Positions 46,152 through 56,240 are shown, counted from the first letter of the stretch. The stretch is 64,000 nucleotides of DNA from Cerrena zonata (GCA_038087015.1 JASBNA010000006.1:1860001-1924000); one strand, 5' to 3'. A program made the numbers and translations. Notes: generated by a model not told the origin, from the sequence alone.

Positions 46152-49100
46152 ATGAAAATCCGACACTTTTGCCCTCCAGTATCGACATTAGTACTCTTGC
46201 TCCTGGCTTACACTCTGTCCATTGCATATATATCGGCATATAATCAATATGGACAAATAGTTGTCCTTTCGGAATTCGGGCATTCCCCAGGCGTTCCGGG
46301 AGTACCGTCTATGACTCCGCCAGAGGTCATTATAAAACGATCTGAGCATATCTCTATGACTCTGCCAGAGGTCATTATAAAACGATCTGAGCATATCTCT
46401 ATGACTGCATCAGAGGTCTTTATAAAATGGTCTGTATATTCACATGTGACTGTAGAAGTTACTCCGGAATGTTCCATGTACCTAGTCAGGGGGCGTGGTC
46501 GAAAGAATAAAACATCCTTTTCCACAATGCTTCCTATATATTGTCTTGTAGATTCCTACTGTTCGTTTGAAACCCAATATCATCGAGATTTTACAATTCG
46601 ATTTGGAACTATGTATATAGATAGCCCTATAGTACGTGTATGCCGTGCAAACATGCTATTACATCGATATATGTACAGGAGACATGACTTTGCAGTCCAT
46701 TTATGCAAATTAAACATATATTCACCAATTCGCATCCGGATACCTGAGATTTCACCGTATCATCGCAGTAGCTTACTTCCGGATCAGGCAGTCATTTTTG
46801 ATAATCATCTTATTAGAGGAGGTGGTAAAAAGGTTGTCAAGTCGCGTACATGGTCTGCACAAGAGTTAAGGACATACACTCCAGATGTTCCCCAACGAGG
46901 TGTGTATGTATGGGATAACTATACGCCTTCCAGCCTGCTGACTCTCCCAGATAAACTCTACGCCAATATCCCTCTTTCCGTACTCAAGCACAGGCTATCT
47001 TTAACCCAGCTTACTACAGTGTGTATTGCCCATAGGTTCTCTTCGCCAAATAAACAGCGAGTAACTCTGACGAAGTTGATTGAATATTTGGATGATCACA
47101 AGTGCTCTGATGTTGGCTGTTCCTCCTTCCTTACGGTATTTGTCAAATCAACTGCCGCGTATCCTGTCGCTAATGCTGATAGGGTTGCTAAAGTCAGGAG
47201 GCATAATATGGAATACAAGATAAGAGACCAGGATAGATCCCGACGCGGAGTTGAATTTCCCCCCTCTGTGCCGTCTCAAGCACTAATGACGCAGATCATA
47301 CAGAGCTTTTGCTCAGACTGTGAAAGTGAGAAGATAGAGGAGGCGGGCTGCTGTGTGTGCGGTCAACTTACCCTCAAGCGAAAATTAGTGGATCGTGAAG
47401 AATCAGGTATTGATTTAGAGGTGCTAGAGAGGAGTTCCGTAACTAGAAAAAGACGATGCAACGACTCAGACCCTATTGAACATTGTGAAGGGCCAGTTAT
47501 TGATTCCTCTTGCAAGGGTATTTGTCCGGGATGTATTAACAGCCTGAAAAGTAGGAAGATACCTTCCAATGCATTGGCAAATGGTTTATGGCTTGGTGAG
47601 GTCCCGGAGGAACTCCGAGATCTATATTGGACGGAGAAGATGTTAATCTGCAGAGTTACACATAACTACTGTGTGGTAAAAGTACACTCGTCGGGTATGC
47701 ACAAACTAAGAGCGAATGCTGTCTCGCATGCTATGCCGATTCCGAAGGTGTATGATGTTCTTCCACCGCCCAAAAAGGATATAGAAGATGCATTGGCAAT
47801 TATTTTTATTGGGCCTACCCCTCCATCTCCCGAAGACTACAAACGGACACCGCTACTGGTTCGAAAATCAAAGGTGCTCAAAGCCCTGAATTGGTTGAAA
47901 TTGAATCATATAGACTACGCAGATGTAGGCATATCCCACGAGAATCTAAACCAGTACGAAGAGTCTGTACCTCCGGTGTATGTGATGTATCAAAAAGCCG
48001 AAGATGGTTCGTTAGATGCCAAAGAAGCTACTGCCGTCAATAACATAGATGACGATGCAACCAATGAGGGGCAATGTCCCTTTTCCGTTCACGGGTTGAC
48101 AGAAACACAACTCACTCAGTGGATGAAAGACGATCCCACGAAAATACGGGCCAAGGCCATACAGTACTTTAGAAACAATGGTCACGTTCTGGGGATAGGG
48201 CATTCTCAATCTCCTGAATCCCTTTATTCTAATCCACAATTATATCCGAAAATGTTTCCCTGGCTCTTTCCCTACGGTCTTGGGGGTATCGGAAACCCAC
48301 GGGGGATAAAGCCGGTTGCGGATAATACACATAAACGGTGGATGCTAATGTACCACGATAAAAGATTCCAAATGGATCCACATTTCCCCCTTATTGCATG
48401 GAACCATCAGCAAATAAAGAAAAGTGCTACAGGAGGTTATCTACTTGCTCAGAAGACATCTTTCAATGATATCTCAGAACGTCTGTTAAACTTGAATGAC
48501 TCTGTGCTGGAAAATATCATTGAAAGATTAGAGAAAGAGGGCCATATAACCCCAACCACCCCCGAAGAGCAGGATTGTTATAGTCTACTGAAAGACATCG
48601 ACTTTGTCAACGCTAAGGTTGAAGGCTCGACAACAAGCAGAAAGTATATGCGCAACGAGATTTGGTCATTGATCAGTTCGTTGGGTTCCCCTTCCTGGTT
48701 CATCACATTCTCTCCTGCAGATATAAACCACCCTATTGCACTCTACATGGCGGATAAGAACGAGACATTTAACCCCGTCCCCAAGGCGTATAATGACAGG
48801 GTACGCCTTATCGCTCAGAATCCGGTCGCAGGTGCTCGATTTTTCCACTTCATGGTAAAATTATTTATTAGACACGTGCTCGGTGTAGGTTCGAACCATC
48901 GCGGACTTTATGGAGATACTTCAGGATACTATGGCACTGTGGAACAGCAAGGAAGACTTACGTTACATCTGCACCTACTTCTATGGATAAGGAATGGCCT
49001 GACCCCGCAGGAAATTCGAGACCGTATGCTAGACCCGACTTCTACATTTCAACAGCGGATGATAGAATATTTGGAGGGTGTCAATGTAGGAGAGTTTCTT

Positions 49101-52100
49101 ACTGGAACGATGGCGGAAGTTGAGGTTAAGGTAGATAAACTGAAAGAGAAGCCGGGTTATATTCCAGCCGTACAGACCATGCCAGTAAAACCTCCTGATA
49201 TAACATGCAGTACAAAATGTGGAAAATGCAATAACTGCTTGATCTTGGAATGCTGGTGGGACGAGTATAAAGAGATTGTGGATGAGCTTTTGTATTATTC
49301 CAACAGACATTCATGTCATAAAGGCTGTACGAATAATAAATATGGTATATGTAAAGCTCGATTTCCAAGGACGGTATACCTTCTGACTACTATTGATCCC
49401 GATACAGGTGCAGTAAATATGAGAAAGGGAGAAGGGTGGATGAACTGGTTCACACCGCTTGTCACATATCTTCTCAGATGCAATACAGACATTACACGAC
49501 TACTGTCTGGAACCGCAGTCAAATCAGTTGTGGCCTACGTAACTGATTATATTACCAAGTCTCCTCTCAAAACGCATGCAATATTTAGTGCGGTCCGCAT
49601 GGTGTTTTCCAGGATGAATAATGATGATGGAAACCTTTTTTCGGCGGACAGGAAGGAAAGAGCTCGCAGCGCATTCACGCGTATTGTCAACGCATTGACT
49701 GCAAAGAGCGAAATAGGTGCTCCAATGGCTGCCTTGTATTTATTGGGAAATCCGGATCATTACACTAGTCACAAATTCACGACGTGCTACTGGTATTTCT
49801 ACATGCAGGAAGTTTTGGATGCATGGCCTCAATATAAGAAAGACCTGACTTCTGCACAGAACGAGCATGGAAAAGTCCGCATCACTCGCAAGAATAAACG
49901 ATACGTTGCTATATCACCCGTGCAGGATTATATGTATAGATCAGTGGAGCATGAACATGTCTCGTTGTATGAATGGATAAGTAGATCAGAAAAGTTGGCA
50001 TTGCCAAAGGGTTATATGAAGAAAAAAGCTATGCAGGAGGAGGAACGCAACTTACACAAAGAGGAGCAAGAAGAGAAAGAGGAGGAAGAGGATATGAAAA
50101 TACCTCCACCAATCAACCAGAAAAAAGGTGACAGAGAGGAAAAGTACTTTCACTTCATTGAACCGCATCCTCAAGCCTCCACACATGCTGCGCAGTTAGT
50201 GTCTGAGGCAAGAGCCAGAATTCCAAATTTTGTAGGTGGTAATATCCCTCGAAAAGACCAGGGGAATAGAGAAGAATATTGCCTGGTAATGCTAATGTTA
50301 TTCAAGCCGTGGAGGAGTGGACTGGACCTCAAAGGCAAGGATGATTCATGGGACGAGACCTTCGAAGGGTATGATTTCACATCGAGACAACAAGAAATAA
50401 TGAAGTTCTTTCACATACGCTATGAATGTAACGATGCACGAGACGATTACTCCGCCCAGAGGAAAGCCGGGAAGGCTGACATGCCAATGCCATTTGGACT
50501 AAGTGATGAGATGCAAGACCACTTAGATTCAGACAGAGGAGTAAGCGATCCAGGGATTGATAGCTTCGTCGCAGACCTGGACGATGACGATATGAATGAA
50601 AGAGTTGATGATAGGATCATTCAAATTGAGAACCAGATGGCAATAGCAGAAGAATTGGTATATCAAGCGGGTGGGATGGATCCTATCAATACTCCTTTTA
50701 CGGTTGATGTGGAAATTGAGAATGGTAGATCTCTACCGTCATCTGCATGGAAGAAAATGTTGGCTGCAAAGAAGGAGGCTATACTCCATGAGCGCGATAT
50801 ACAGGCGGCCGAGAAAGCAAAGCTTTTCCAAGATAGCAATAAAGATGCGGATACGGTGAAGCTTATTCAAAAGTCCTATCTCACAAAGTCATTTTCTGCT
50901 TCAGATCGCACTGAACAGAAACGAGTTGATAACATCGTTACAACGTTTACATTGAACAAAGAGCAAGAAAGGGCGTTCCGTATCATTGCAAATCACGCTG
51001 TGGAACCGAATTCGAATCAATTGAAAATGTACCTCGGTGGTATGGCAGGGACTGGGAAGTCTCAAGTGATAAAAGCGTTGATGAAGTTCTTTGCAGACAG
51101 GAAGGAGAGCCATAGGTTCATATGTGTGGCTCCCACCGGAACCGCAGCATCTCTTATCCAGGGCTCGACCTATCATTCAATCCTAAAGATAAATACGTTC
51201 AATGGGGATGAACCAAATGCAACAAACATGCAGAGCGTACAAAATAGGCTGAAACGAATTGACTATCTATTTCTTGATGAGATATCCATGGTAAATCGAC
51301 ACGACTTCTACAACATATGCTCCAAGATGTGTAACGCAACGGGCAACAAGACAGTGCCGTTTGGTGGAATCAATATTATATGTGCAGGGGACTTTGCCCA
51401 ACTCAAGCCAGTGGCAGGACATGCTCTATACAAGTCAGATCTTTCCGGAGTGATTCACAATACACATAGTCATATATTACAGGAGGAAGCTATTGCAGGT
51501 GCGATTTGGCATCAGTTCACTACTGTTGTAATTCTGAGACAAAACATGCGGCAAAAAACACAGACAGAAAGGGACAGCAAATTTCGGAAGGCACTTGAAA
51601 ACATGAGATACAAGGCATGTACACCAGGAGACATCACATTTTTGAGGTCGTTAGTTTGTAAACAGGGTACAAATAATGACCTGACTGACAGTAACTTTCG
51701 CAATGTCTCTATTATCACTGGGAGAAATAGCTATCGCGATAGATTCAATGAGCTTGGTGTGGAGAGATTTGCTAGAGAAGCGGGTCAGACCCTCTTCACC
51801 TTCCATTCGTCTGATAGACTGAGCTCTAGTGCACCCAACAGAAAGAGTAGACGTCAGCTAACAGATCCGTGGCGAGGGTCAGATTTGATTCCTACCTCCC
51901 TTCAAGAGAGAATCTGGAAACTAAGTCCATGTCTAACGGAACATCACCCTGGTCAATTGAAGATTTGTATAGGTATGCCAGTAATGGTAAAGTACAACGA
52001 AGCAACAGAATGTGGTGTGACCAATGGCACCGAGGCCGTCATTGTGGGCTGGAAGGAAGGAAATTTTGCCAAGAACAAGAAAATCCTTGAGATTCTCTTC

Positions 52101-53741
52101 GTCAAACTGAGCTCACCACCTGTACCTGTTAAACTGGACAATCTACCTGAGAATGTTGTTCCGATATCGCCGTTAAGTAAGATTATAAATTGTCGGATGC
52201 GCAATAACGAGGTTATTAGAATATCCCGCAGCCAAATACCTGTATTGCCTAACTTTGGAATGACGGACTATGGCTCTCAAGGGAGAACAAGAGCATTCAA
52301 TGTAGTTGACCTGCAAAACTGTGGCGGTCATCAGTCAGTATACACCTGTTTATCAAGAGGGTCCTCTGCTGACGGTACACTTATAATCCAACGTTTCGAC
52401 CCTAGTAAGGTCAGCGGTGTAATGGATGGATATCTGCGACAGGAATTCAGAGAGCTTGAACTGATGGATGTAATCACGGAGATGAAATACGCTGAAAAGT
52501 TACCTCTGGAGATCAACGCCACTACACGCAGAGCGTTGATCCATATGTTTAGAGAGTGGAAGGGTAGCCAGTATGTTCCTGAGAATACCCATGCTGCGAT
52601 TCGTTGGTCAGAAAAAAGCCCTCTTGTGATTTCTGACCCTGAGGAAGATGCTGAGTTTAGACTTCATGATAGGGGTAGATCAGGGCGTGGGTCTCAATCT
52701 GAAATTACAAAAAAGCAGGTCGCACACAAGCATATACAACTCAACCAGGTGGTGAATTTCATTCCAGCAAAAGGTAGCAAAGCACTTCCAGCAACAAGCA
52801 ATGAACCAGGACGTAGAAAAGGGAGCAAGCCAAAGGTACCTGAAGCTAAGTCTGGAAAAATAGTGAATACAGCAACCAAGAAGTCGTCAGCCGTTACTAC
52901 TCAACCGCCAAATAATAGTGAATTACAAGGATTTAAATGGAGAAATATGTCATGTGCATATGATAGTCTGTGGACCATATTTTTATCGGTATACAAGCAG
53001 GATAGCGCTCTTTGGAATAGGAATGTTCGGCAGAACAACCCTTACCTTACATATTTTACACGATTGATGGAAGATGTTGGAAAGACGAACTTAACAATGG
53101 AGGAGGCAGGTGATGAATTGAGACGTATGTTACATACAAATAATCCAGCTTCATTTCCTCTTGATATTGAGGGAACCGATATCTATGAACTATGTAAAGA
53201 AATGCTAATGCAGCCTCACTCCATGACGACACAGGCCGTTGTGTGTACAACTTGTAATATTGAAAGTATCAACGAGAATGCCGACGACATACTCTTGTGG
53301 CATTGTAGAAAAAAGGACTGGACGAATAGTGCCTACACAAATGTTTCGCAAAAGTATGCTACCTTACAGTCATGGCTACCCGTCATATTGAAGGAGCCAC
53401 TGAGAAAGAAGTGCGGCCATTGTCGGTTAAGGCTGGAGCGCCATACCACATATAATACCTTGCCCAGCTTTATGGCATTCCATATAGGTGATGCGAGTAT
53501 CAGATTCGAGGAAGGACTTCTAATCCAAAAGCATACCTATCGTCTCTGTGGCATAATTTACTATGGCGACTTTCATTTCACCTCCCGCATCATCACCGAA
53601 GACGGAGACGTATTGTCTTATGACGGCATGCGTAATCAGGGACAGTGTCAATTTGAGGGGAAGTTGGGTAAGATGCGTGTCACTGAGCTACATCGTCTTA
53701 GCGGTCGGAATAAGTCGGTTGCGATCTATTGTAAAACCTAG
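46152..53741 (+). CDS. Helitron Rep/PIF1-helicase with C-terminal papain-like protease domain
   Basis: Intact 2.5-thousand-residue protein in one frame (open from 46035; first in-frame ATG 46152; the true start may be later because the first ~150 codons look non-coding). In order: a cysteine-rich N-terminal region typical of fungal Helitrons (CSDCESEKIEEAGCCVCG), a DUF6570-like part (LWLGEVPEELRDLYWTEKML), the Helitron-like N domain (WFITFSPADINHP), the HUH nickase motif LTLHLHLLLWI with His near 48966 and 48972, paired tyrosines in AYVTDYITK (TAC 49536, TAT 49548), then a PIF1-type helicase with GGMAGTGKSQ (Walker A, about 51040), YLFLDEISM (Walker B), FAQLKP, LRQNMRQ, TDYGSQGRTR and YTCLSRG. 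Near 52945 NMSCAYDSLW and near 53565 GDFHFTSRIITEDGD..SYDG look like Cys and His boxes of a USP/OTU-type protease, a known fungal Helitron appendage. All rolling-circle and helicase residues are present, so the protein appears active. Confidence 0.93.
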   Translation: MKIRHFCPPVSTLVLLLLAYTLSIAYISAYNQYGQIVVLSEFGHSPGVPGVPSMTPPEVIIKRSEHISMTLPEVIIKRSEHISMTASEVFIKWSVYSHVTVEVTPECSMYLVRGRGRKNKTSFSTMLPIYCLVDSYCSFETQYHRDFTIRFGTMYIDSPIVRVCRANMLLHRYMYRRHDFAVHLCKLNIYSPIRIRIPEISPYHRSSLLPDQAVIFDNHLIRGGGKKVVKSRTWSAQELRTYTPDVPQRGVYVWDNYTPSSLLTLPDKLYANIPLSVLKHRLSLTQLTTVCIAHRFSSPNKQRVTLTKLIEYLDDHKCSDVGCSSFLTVFVKSTAAYPVANADRVAKVRRHNMEYKIRDQDRSRRGVEFPPSVPSQALMTQIIQSFCSDCESEKIEEAGCCVCGQLTLKRKLVDREESGIDLEVLERSSVTRKRRCNDSDPIEHCEGPVIDSSCKGICPGCINSLKSRKIPSNALANGLWLGEVPEELRDLYWTEKMLICRVTHNYCVVKVHSSGMHKLRANAVSHAMPIPKVYDVLPPPKKDIEDALAIIFIGPTPPSPEDYKRTPLLVRKSKVLKALNWLKLNHIDYADVGISHENLNQYEESVPPVYVMYQKAEDGSLDAKEATAVNNIDDDATNEGQCPFSVHGLTETQLTQWMKDDPTKIRAKAIQYFRNNGHVLGIGHSQSPESLYSNPQLYPKMFPWLFPYGLGGIGNPRGIKPVADNTHKRWMLMYHDKRFQMDPHFPLIAWNHQQIKKSATGGYLLAQKTSFNDISERLLNLNDSVLENIIERLEKEGHITPTTPEEQDCYSLLKDIDFVNAKVEGSTTSRKYMRNEIWSLISSLGSPSWFITFSPADINHPIALYMADKNETFNPVPKAYNDRVRLIAQNPVAGARFFHFMVKLFIRHVLGVGSNHRGLYGDTSGYYGTVEQQGRLTLHLHLLLWIRNGLTPQEIRDRMLDPTSTFQQRMIEYLEGVNVGEFLTGTMAEVEVKVDKLKEKPGYIPAVQTMPVKPPDITCSTKCGKCNNCLILECWWDEYKEIVDELLYYSNRHSCHKGCTNNKYGICKARFPRTVYLLTTIDPDTGAVNMRKGEGWMNWFTPLVTYLLRCNTDITRLLSGTAVKSVVAYVTDYITKSPLKTHAIFSAVRMVFSRMNNDDGNLFSADRKERARSAFTRIVNALTAKSEIGAPMAALYLLGNPDHYTSHKFTTCYWYFYMQEVLDAWPQYKKDLTSAQNEHGKVRITRKNKRYVAISPVQDYMYRSVEHEHVSLYEWISRSEKLALPKGYMKKKAMQEEERNLHKEEQEEKEEEEDMKIPPPINQKKGDREEKYFHFIEPHPQASTHAAQLVSEARARIPNFVGGNIPRKDQGNREEYCLVMLMLFKPWRSGLDLKGKDDSWDETFEGYDFTSRQQEIMKFFHIRYECNDARDDYSAQRKAGKADMPMPFGLSDEMQDHLDSDRGVSDPGIDSFVADLDDDDMNERVDDRIIQIENQMAIAEELVYQAGGMDPINTPFTVDVEIENGRSLPSSAWKKMLAAKKEAILHERDIQAAEKAKLFQDSNKDADTVKLIQKSYLTKSFSASDRTEQKRVDNIVTTFTLNKEQERAFRIIANHAVEPNSNQLKMYLGGMAGTGKSQVIKALMKFFADRKESHRFICVAPTGTAASLIQGSTYHSILKINTFNGDEPNATNMQSVQNRLKRIDYLFLDEISMVNRHDFYNICSKMCNATGNKTVPFGGINIICAGDFAQLKPVAGHALYKSDLSGVIHNTHSHILQEEAIAGAIWHQFTTVVILRQNMRQKTQTERDSKFRKALENMRYKACTPGDITFLRSLVCKQGTNNDLTDSNFRNVSIITGRNSYRDRFNELGVERFAREAGQTLFTFHSSDRLSSSAPNRKSRRQLTDPWRGSDLIPTSLQERIWKLSPCLTEHHPGQLKICIGMPVMVKYNEATECGVTNGTEAVIVGWKEGNFAKNKKILEILFVKLSSPPVPVKLDNLPENVVPISPLSKIINCRMRNNEVIRISRSQIPVLPNFGMTDYGSQGRTRAFNVVDLQNCGGHQSVYTCLSRGSSADGTLIIQRFDPSKVSGVMDGYLRQEFRELELMDVITEMKYAEKLPLEINATTRRALIHMFREWKGSQYVPENTHAAIRWSEKSPLVISDPEEDAEFRLHDRGRSGRGSQSEITKKQVAHKHIQLNQVVNFIPAKGSKALPATSNEPGRRKGSKPKVPEAKSGKIVNTATKKSSAVTTQPPNNSELQGFKWRNMSCAYDSLWTIFLSVYKQDSALWNRNVRQNNPYLTYFTRLMEDVGKTNLTMEEAGDELRRMLHTNNPASFPLDIEGTDIYELCKEMLMQPHSMTTQAVVCTTCNIESINENADDILLWHCRKKDWTNSAYTNVSQKYATLQSWLPVILKEPLRKKCGHCRLRLERHTTYNTLPSFMAFHIGDASIRFEEGLLIQKHTYRLCGIIYYGDFHFTSRIITEDGDVLSYDGMRNQGQCQFEGKLGKMRVTELHRLSGRNKSVAIYCKT
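46311..46440 (+). repeat. 45-bp minisatellite with TATA-like words at the helicase 5' end
   Basis: Two near-identical 45-bp units (46311-46355 and 46356-46400) and a decayed third (46401 to about 46440). Each contains CATTATAAAAC or TTTATAAAAT. The period is a multiple of three, so the frame stays open across it, but the TATA words and the lack of similarity to Helitron proteins suggest this is promoter or 5' leader rather than coding sequence. Confidence 0.7.
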
Positions 53742-53752
53742 ACAGTCGAAGA

Positions 53753-53813
53753 CGGGCGTTAAGAGGTTCGTGTAGGGCGTCTAGAGGTTCGTACTGGGCG
53801 TTTAGTGGTTCGT
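53753..53813 (-). repeat. 21-bp tandem array 6 (minus orientation)
   Basis: Three units on the minus strand (cores ACGAACCACTAAACGC, ACGAACCTCTAGACGC, ACGAACCTCTTAACGC), more diverged from one another than in arrays 2-5. It begins 12 bp after the Rep-helicase stop codon and is the rightmost mark of the block. Confidence 0.9.
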
Positions 53814-54020
53814 AGTAGAGGACTCTGTCGAGAATCTATTCACTTCCAAAGAATGCAGATCGGTTGTGGGTAGCTACATGATGTTCACAGACATGAGGTA
53901 ACAGCTTTATATTGCGTAACAACTATCGACAGTGAGATATGGGGAGCGGATACAAATGTTGCAAAAGGAATTCATCCAAGCTAAGATAATTCGCCTAAGC
54001 AAGATACATCGAGTACGTGC

Positions 54021-54522
54021 TCAGCACATGCTCTTCAGCCCATGAAGGACCTTGATATATATCTTTTTTATGGCCTTCAAGAGGCCGCCCTGATGGAATG
54101 TATACTTTGGGGGTGTAGGAGGACCAAATGCATCAACCAACTATAGAGATGTTAGGGAAATGGACCGAAGTCGATCGTTAATGCTACACACCTGAACATG
54201 GAAACTGTGGGGGATGTGCTGATCGAGGTCGACAGGCACTGGTGGCACTGGAGGAGGTGCAACGACTCCCTCAAAAGCCAATGGATGATATCCCTAATAC
54301 ATATAGTTAGTATGGACGAATTTGGCAAAGGAAATACAACGACGCACCTCGAAATTATCGTAATAATTCACTGGCATCCCAGTTCCACCCACCCCAGCTC
54401 CTACTCCATTCCAACCTCCAAAAGCGGTGTTGGTTGGGAAATTCTTGAGGGATACATATTCAGTATGCACACAGAAGCAGTCATAGGATACTCACCGGCT
54501 CTTGATCAATCGGGGATACCAT
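54021..54522 (-). CDS. Small four-exon gene, proline-rich, unknown function
   Basis: Minus strand: ATG at 54522 (MVSPIDQEP), then exons NFPTNTAFGGWNGVGAGVGG..., GYHPLAFEGVVAPPPVPPVP..., and LVDAFGPPTPPKYTFHQGGL... ending KSMC and TGA at 54023-54021. All three introns are about 50 nt with GT-AG borders, and the frame is kept across each, which argues for a real gene. The protein is about 114 residues, rich in Gly and Pro, with a basic helical end. No domain recognised. First likely host gene to the right of the repeat-punctuated block. Confidence 0.5.
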
Positions 54523-54576
54523 ATCGAGCTTGGGGATAGGTTAAATGGTTGTAGTGGAAGAGAATGTGGAGAAACC

Positions 54577-54615
54577 GGGCCGCGCGGCTCGTCATAAGTG
54601 GGCCGCGCGGCTCGT
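54577..54615. repeat. Two direct copies of a GC-rich palindrome
   Basis: GGGCCGCGCGGCTCGT occurs at 54577-54592 and 54600-54615, each containing the perfect 10-bp palindrome GCCGCGCGGC. A run of four TTATC units follows (about 54622-54642). It sits between the 5' end of the small gene and the 3' end of the F-box gene. Possibly bidirectional terminator-like structures or the end of a small element. Confidence 0.6.
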
Positions 54616-54697
54616 TGTACATCTTATCTTATCTTATCTTATGTTTTATCGCTTTGTTTGTTTGATTGTGAATATACTATTTTTTTAAATCTATCTA

Positions 54698-56240
54698 CTA
54701 GTACATTTTTAACGGATCCTGAGGAATCGTGTTCTGCCAGAAGTGGCCCACTCCCCAAGTTTCGTTCAGCCTACGCCAAATCACCTCTCTTAGACGAATC
54801 ACTTCCAGCTCGGGTACAATTGACTGGAAATGAGTATTGCCGTCATCCGTGGTTATTTCTTCAGTCTGATGCAGCAATTTGAGTATTTTCGAGGGACGGT
54901 CACTGATTATGCTAAGATTCTTCAAGTGATGGCACTCGAGGAAGAGACGTCTCCAGTCGTCCATGAGCTCTTCATCGAGATGCGGATCGTTGACGTGGAT
55001 GGTCTCGATGCGGTGTAAAGAGATGACGTGCAGAAACTTGTCCCACAGGATCCTTCGATTCTGCGAGGAAGCAGGTAGCCATATGTCAAAAGGGGTCTAG
55101 ATCTATGTCAACCCTGTTTATAATACCGGGGTGGAACTGGTCTTCAGATAATTCGACCTTCACTGTGTCATCTATATTGCATAATGATATACTGTGAAAT
55201 GTGAAGGGCTCCAAAACCTCCAGGATAATGCGCAGAAGCGCAGGGAGGTCCTGGATTCCGATTACTAGGCCGGGGACCGCGGGGACGGTAGACTTGAATC
55301 TAAGATTAAGCTGCTTTATGGAGGGAATATCCAAATTTTTGAGGAAAGAGCTATAATATTCACTGGTATGTGTGCCATATGGTGGTTGGAGAAATAGATG
55401 AGAGAGCCTCGGTAACACCAGTCTCTTTATCAAGGAGTCTGGGGTGTATTTGTTCGGCGTCGTTCCCTCCTGAAACAACACGTTCCGTATATGTAGGCAC
55501 TCCAGTTGTGTCATCTGAGATAGGGAATCAATGAGTGTCGTAGACCCGATGGCCGGGGGATATGTTGAAAGTTCCAGCTCGAGTAAGGTCGGGGCTAGTA
55601 GACATAGTGGAATGCTCGTAACGCAATTTGCCAAGGTCAATTTCTGAATTGAAGGGAATTTGCAATTCGCGAATATGTTTGGAAAGGAAATGACTCTCGA
55701 CGACTCGTAATTGGTGAAAGAGGAAACCTGAATACGAAGAGATCTTAGTGGAAGAATGGTAGAAGGTACCGCATCCAAGCTTCCAGACGGGGTATCCCAC
55801 ATTTCGAAGTCGATCGAGTATATGAGCTTCATGTTAGAGATAATGTCGTCCAGCAAAGTTCTTTGATCCTTGGTCCATTGACTAGCTGTGATATGAAGCG
55901 GAGAATGTTTTTCAAGGACCAAAGAGCATTCTCTGACAAATACCAGATGGTCTAAGTTGACTCTGGCCCAAAGTCGAGGTGTTTGCAAAGCCACCTCGCG
56001 CCAATGATGACAAACACCTACGATGGCAATCCATGTCGACGCCATCATAGTTCTGTCGTCTTTTGAGGACCCATCTCCGCAAAATAAGAGTATCTCCGCA
56101 AGTAATTCCAGGGGTAAACGATTGATGGGGATGAGCGAATTCAGACGGTGTCGAAGGTCGATCACAGCCCGTAAGTGCTGCTCGATGTCATTTTCGATCT
56201 GATTTCTCGTCTCCTCGTCTCTTCCAGTTACGCGGAACAT
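54698..56240 (-). pseudogene. F-box / leucine-rich protein with a single frameshift
   Basis: The frame opens at ATG 56240 (MFRVTGRDEETRNQIENDIE) with a coiled helix, the F-box (INRLPLELLAEILLFC with CHHWREVALQTPRLW), and leucine-rich segments (LPLRSLRIQVSSF, FPSIQKLTLANC, LAPTLLELELSTY, LVLPRLSHLFLQPP) to a stop at 55086 right after DIDLDPF. One base of shift in a CCCCTTTT run at about 55087-55096 re-opens the frame as DIWLPASS...LMDDWRRLFLECHHLKN...VIRLREVIWRRL, ending KMY and TAG at 54700-54698. The continuation is what agaricomycete F-box proteins of this type normally have, so the stop is either a real one-base indel or a homopolymer error. Function: putative SCF ubiquitin-ligase adaptor. 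Confidence 0.72.

Noticed and set aside
46035..46300. Signal peptide or membrane anchor on the Rep-helicase
   Set aside because: The hydrophobic stretch is upstream of all conserved Helitron sequence, overlaps TATA-bearing repeats and begins from a non-ATG frame; more likely untranslated.
48880..48905. tRNA-like T-loop (GGTTCGAACC)
   Set aside because: Lies in the coding sequence of the Rep-helicase and lacks an acceptor stem and D-arm; no tRNA gene supported anywhere in the window.
16289..53813. Long terminal inverted repeats or a target-site duplication of the whole block
   Set aside because: Comparing the ~300 bp outside arrays 1 and 6 by eye gave no convincing inverted match or flanking duplication.
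53742..54020. Classical Helitron 3' terminus (hairpin plus CTRR) right after the helicase
   Set aside because: No stem-loop with a CTRR end found by eye in this interval; CTAG at about 54697 lacks an adjacent hairpin.
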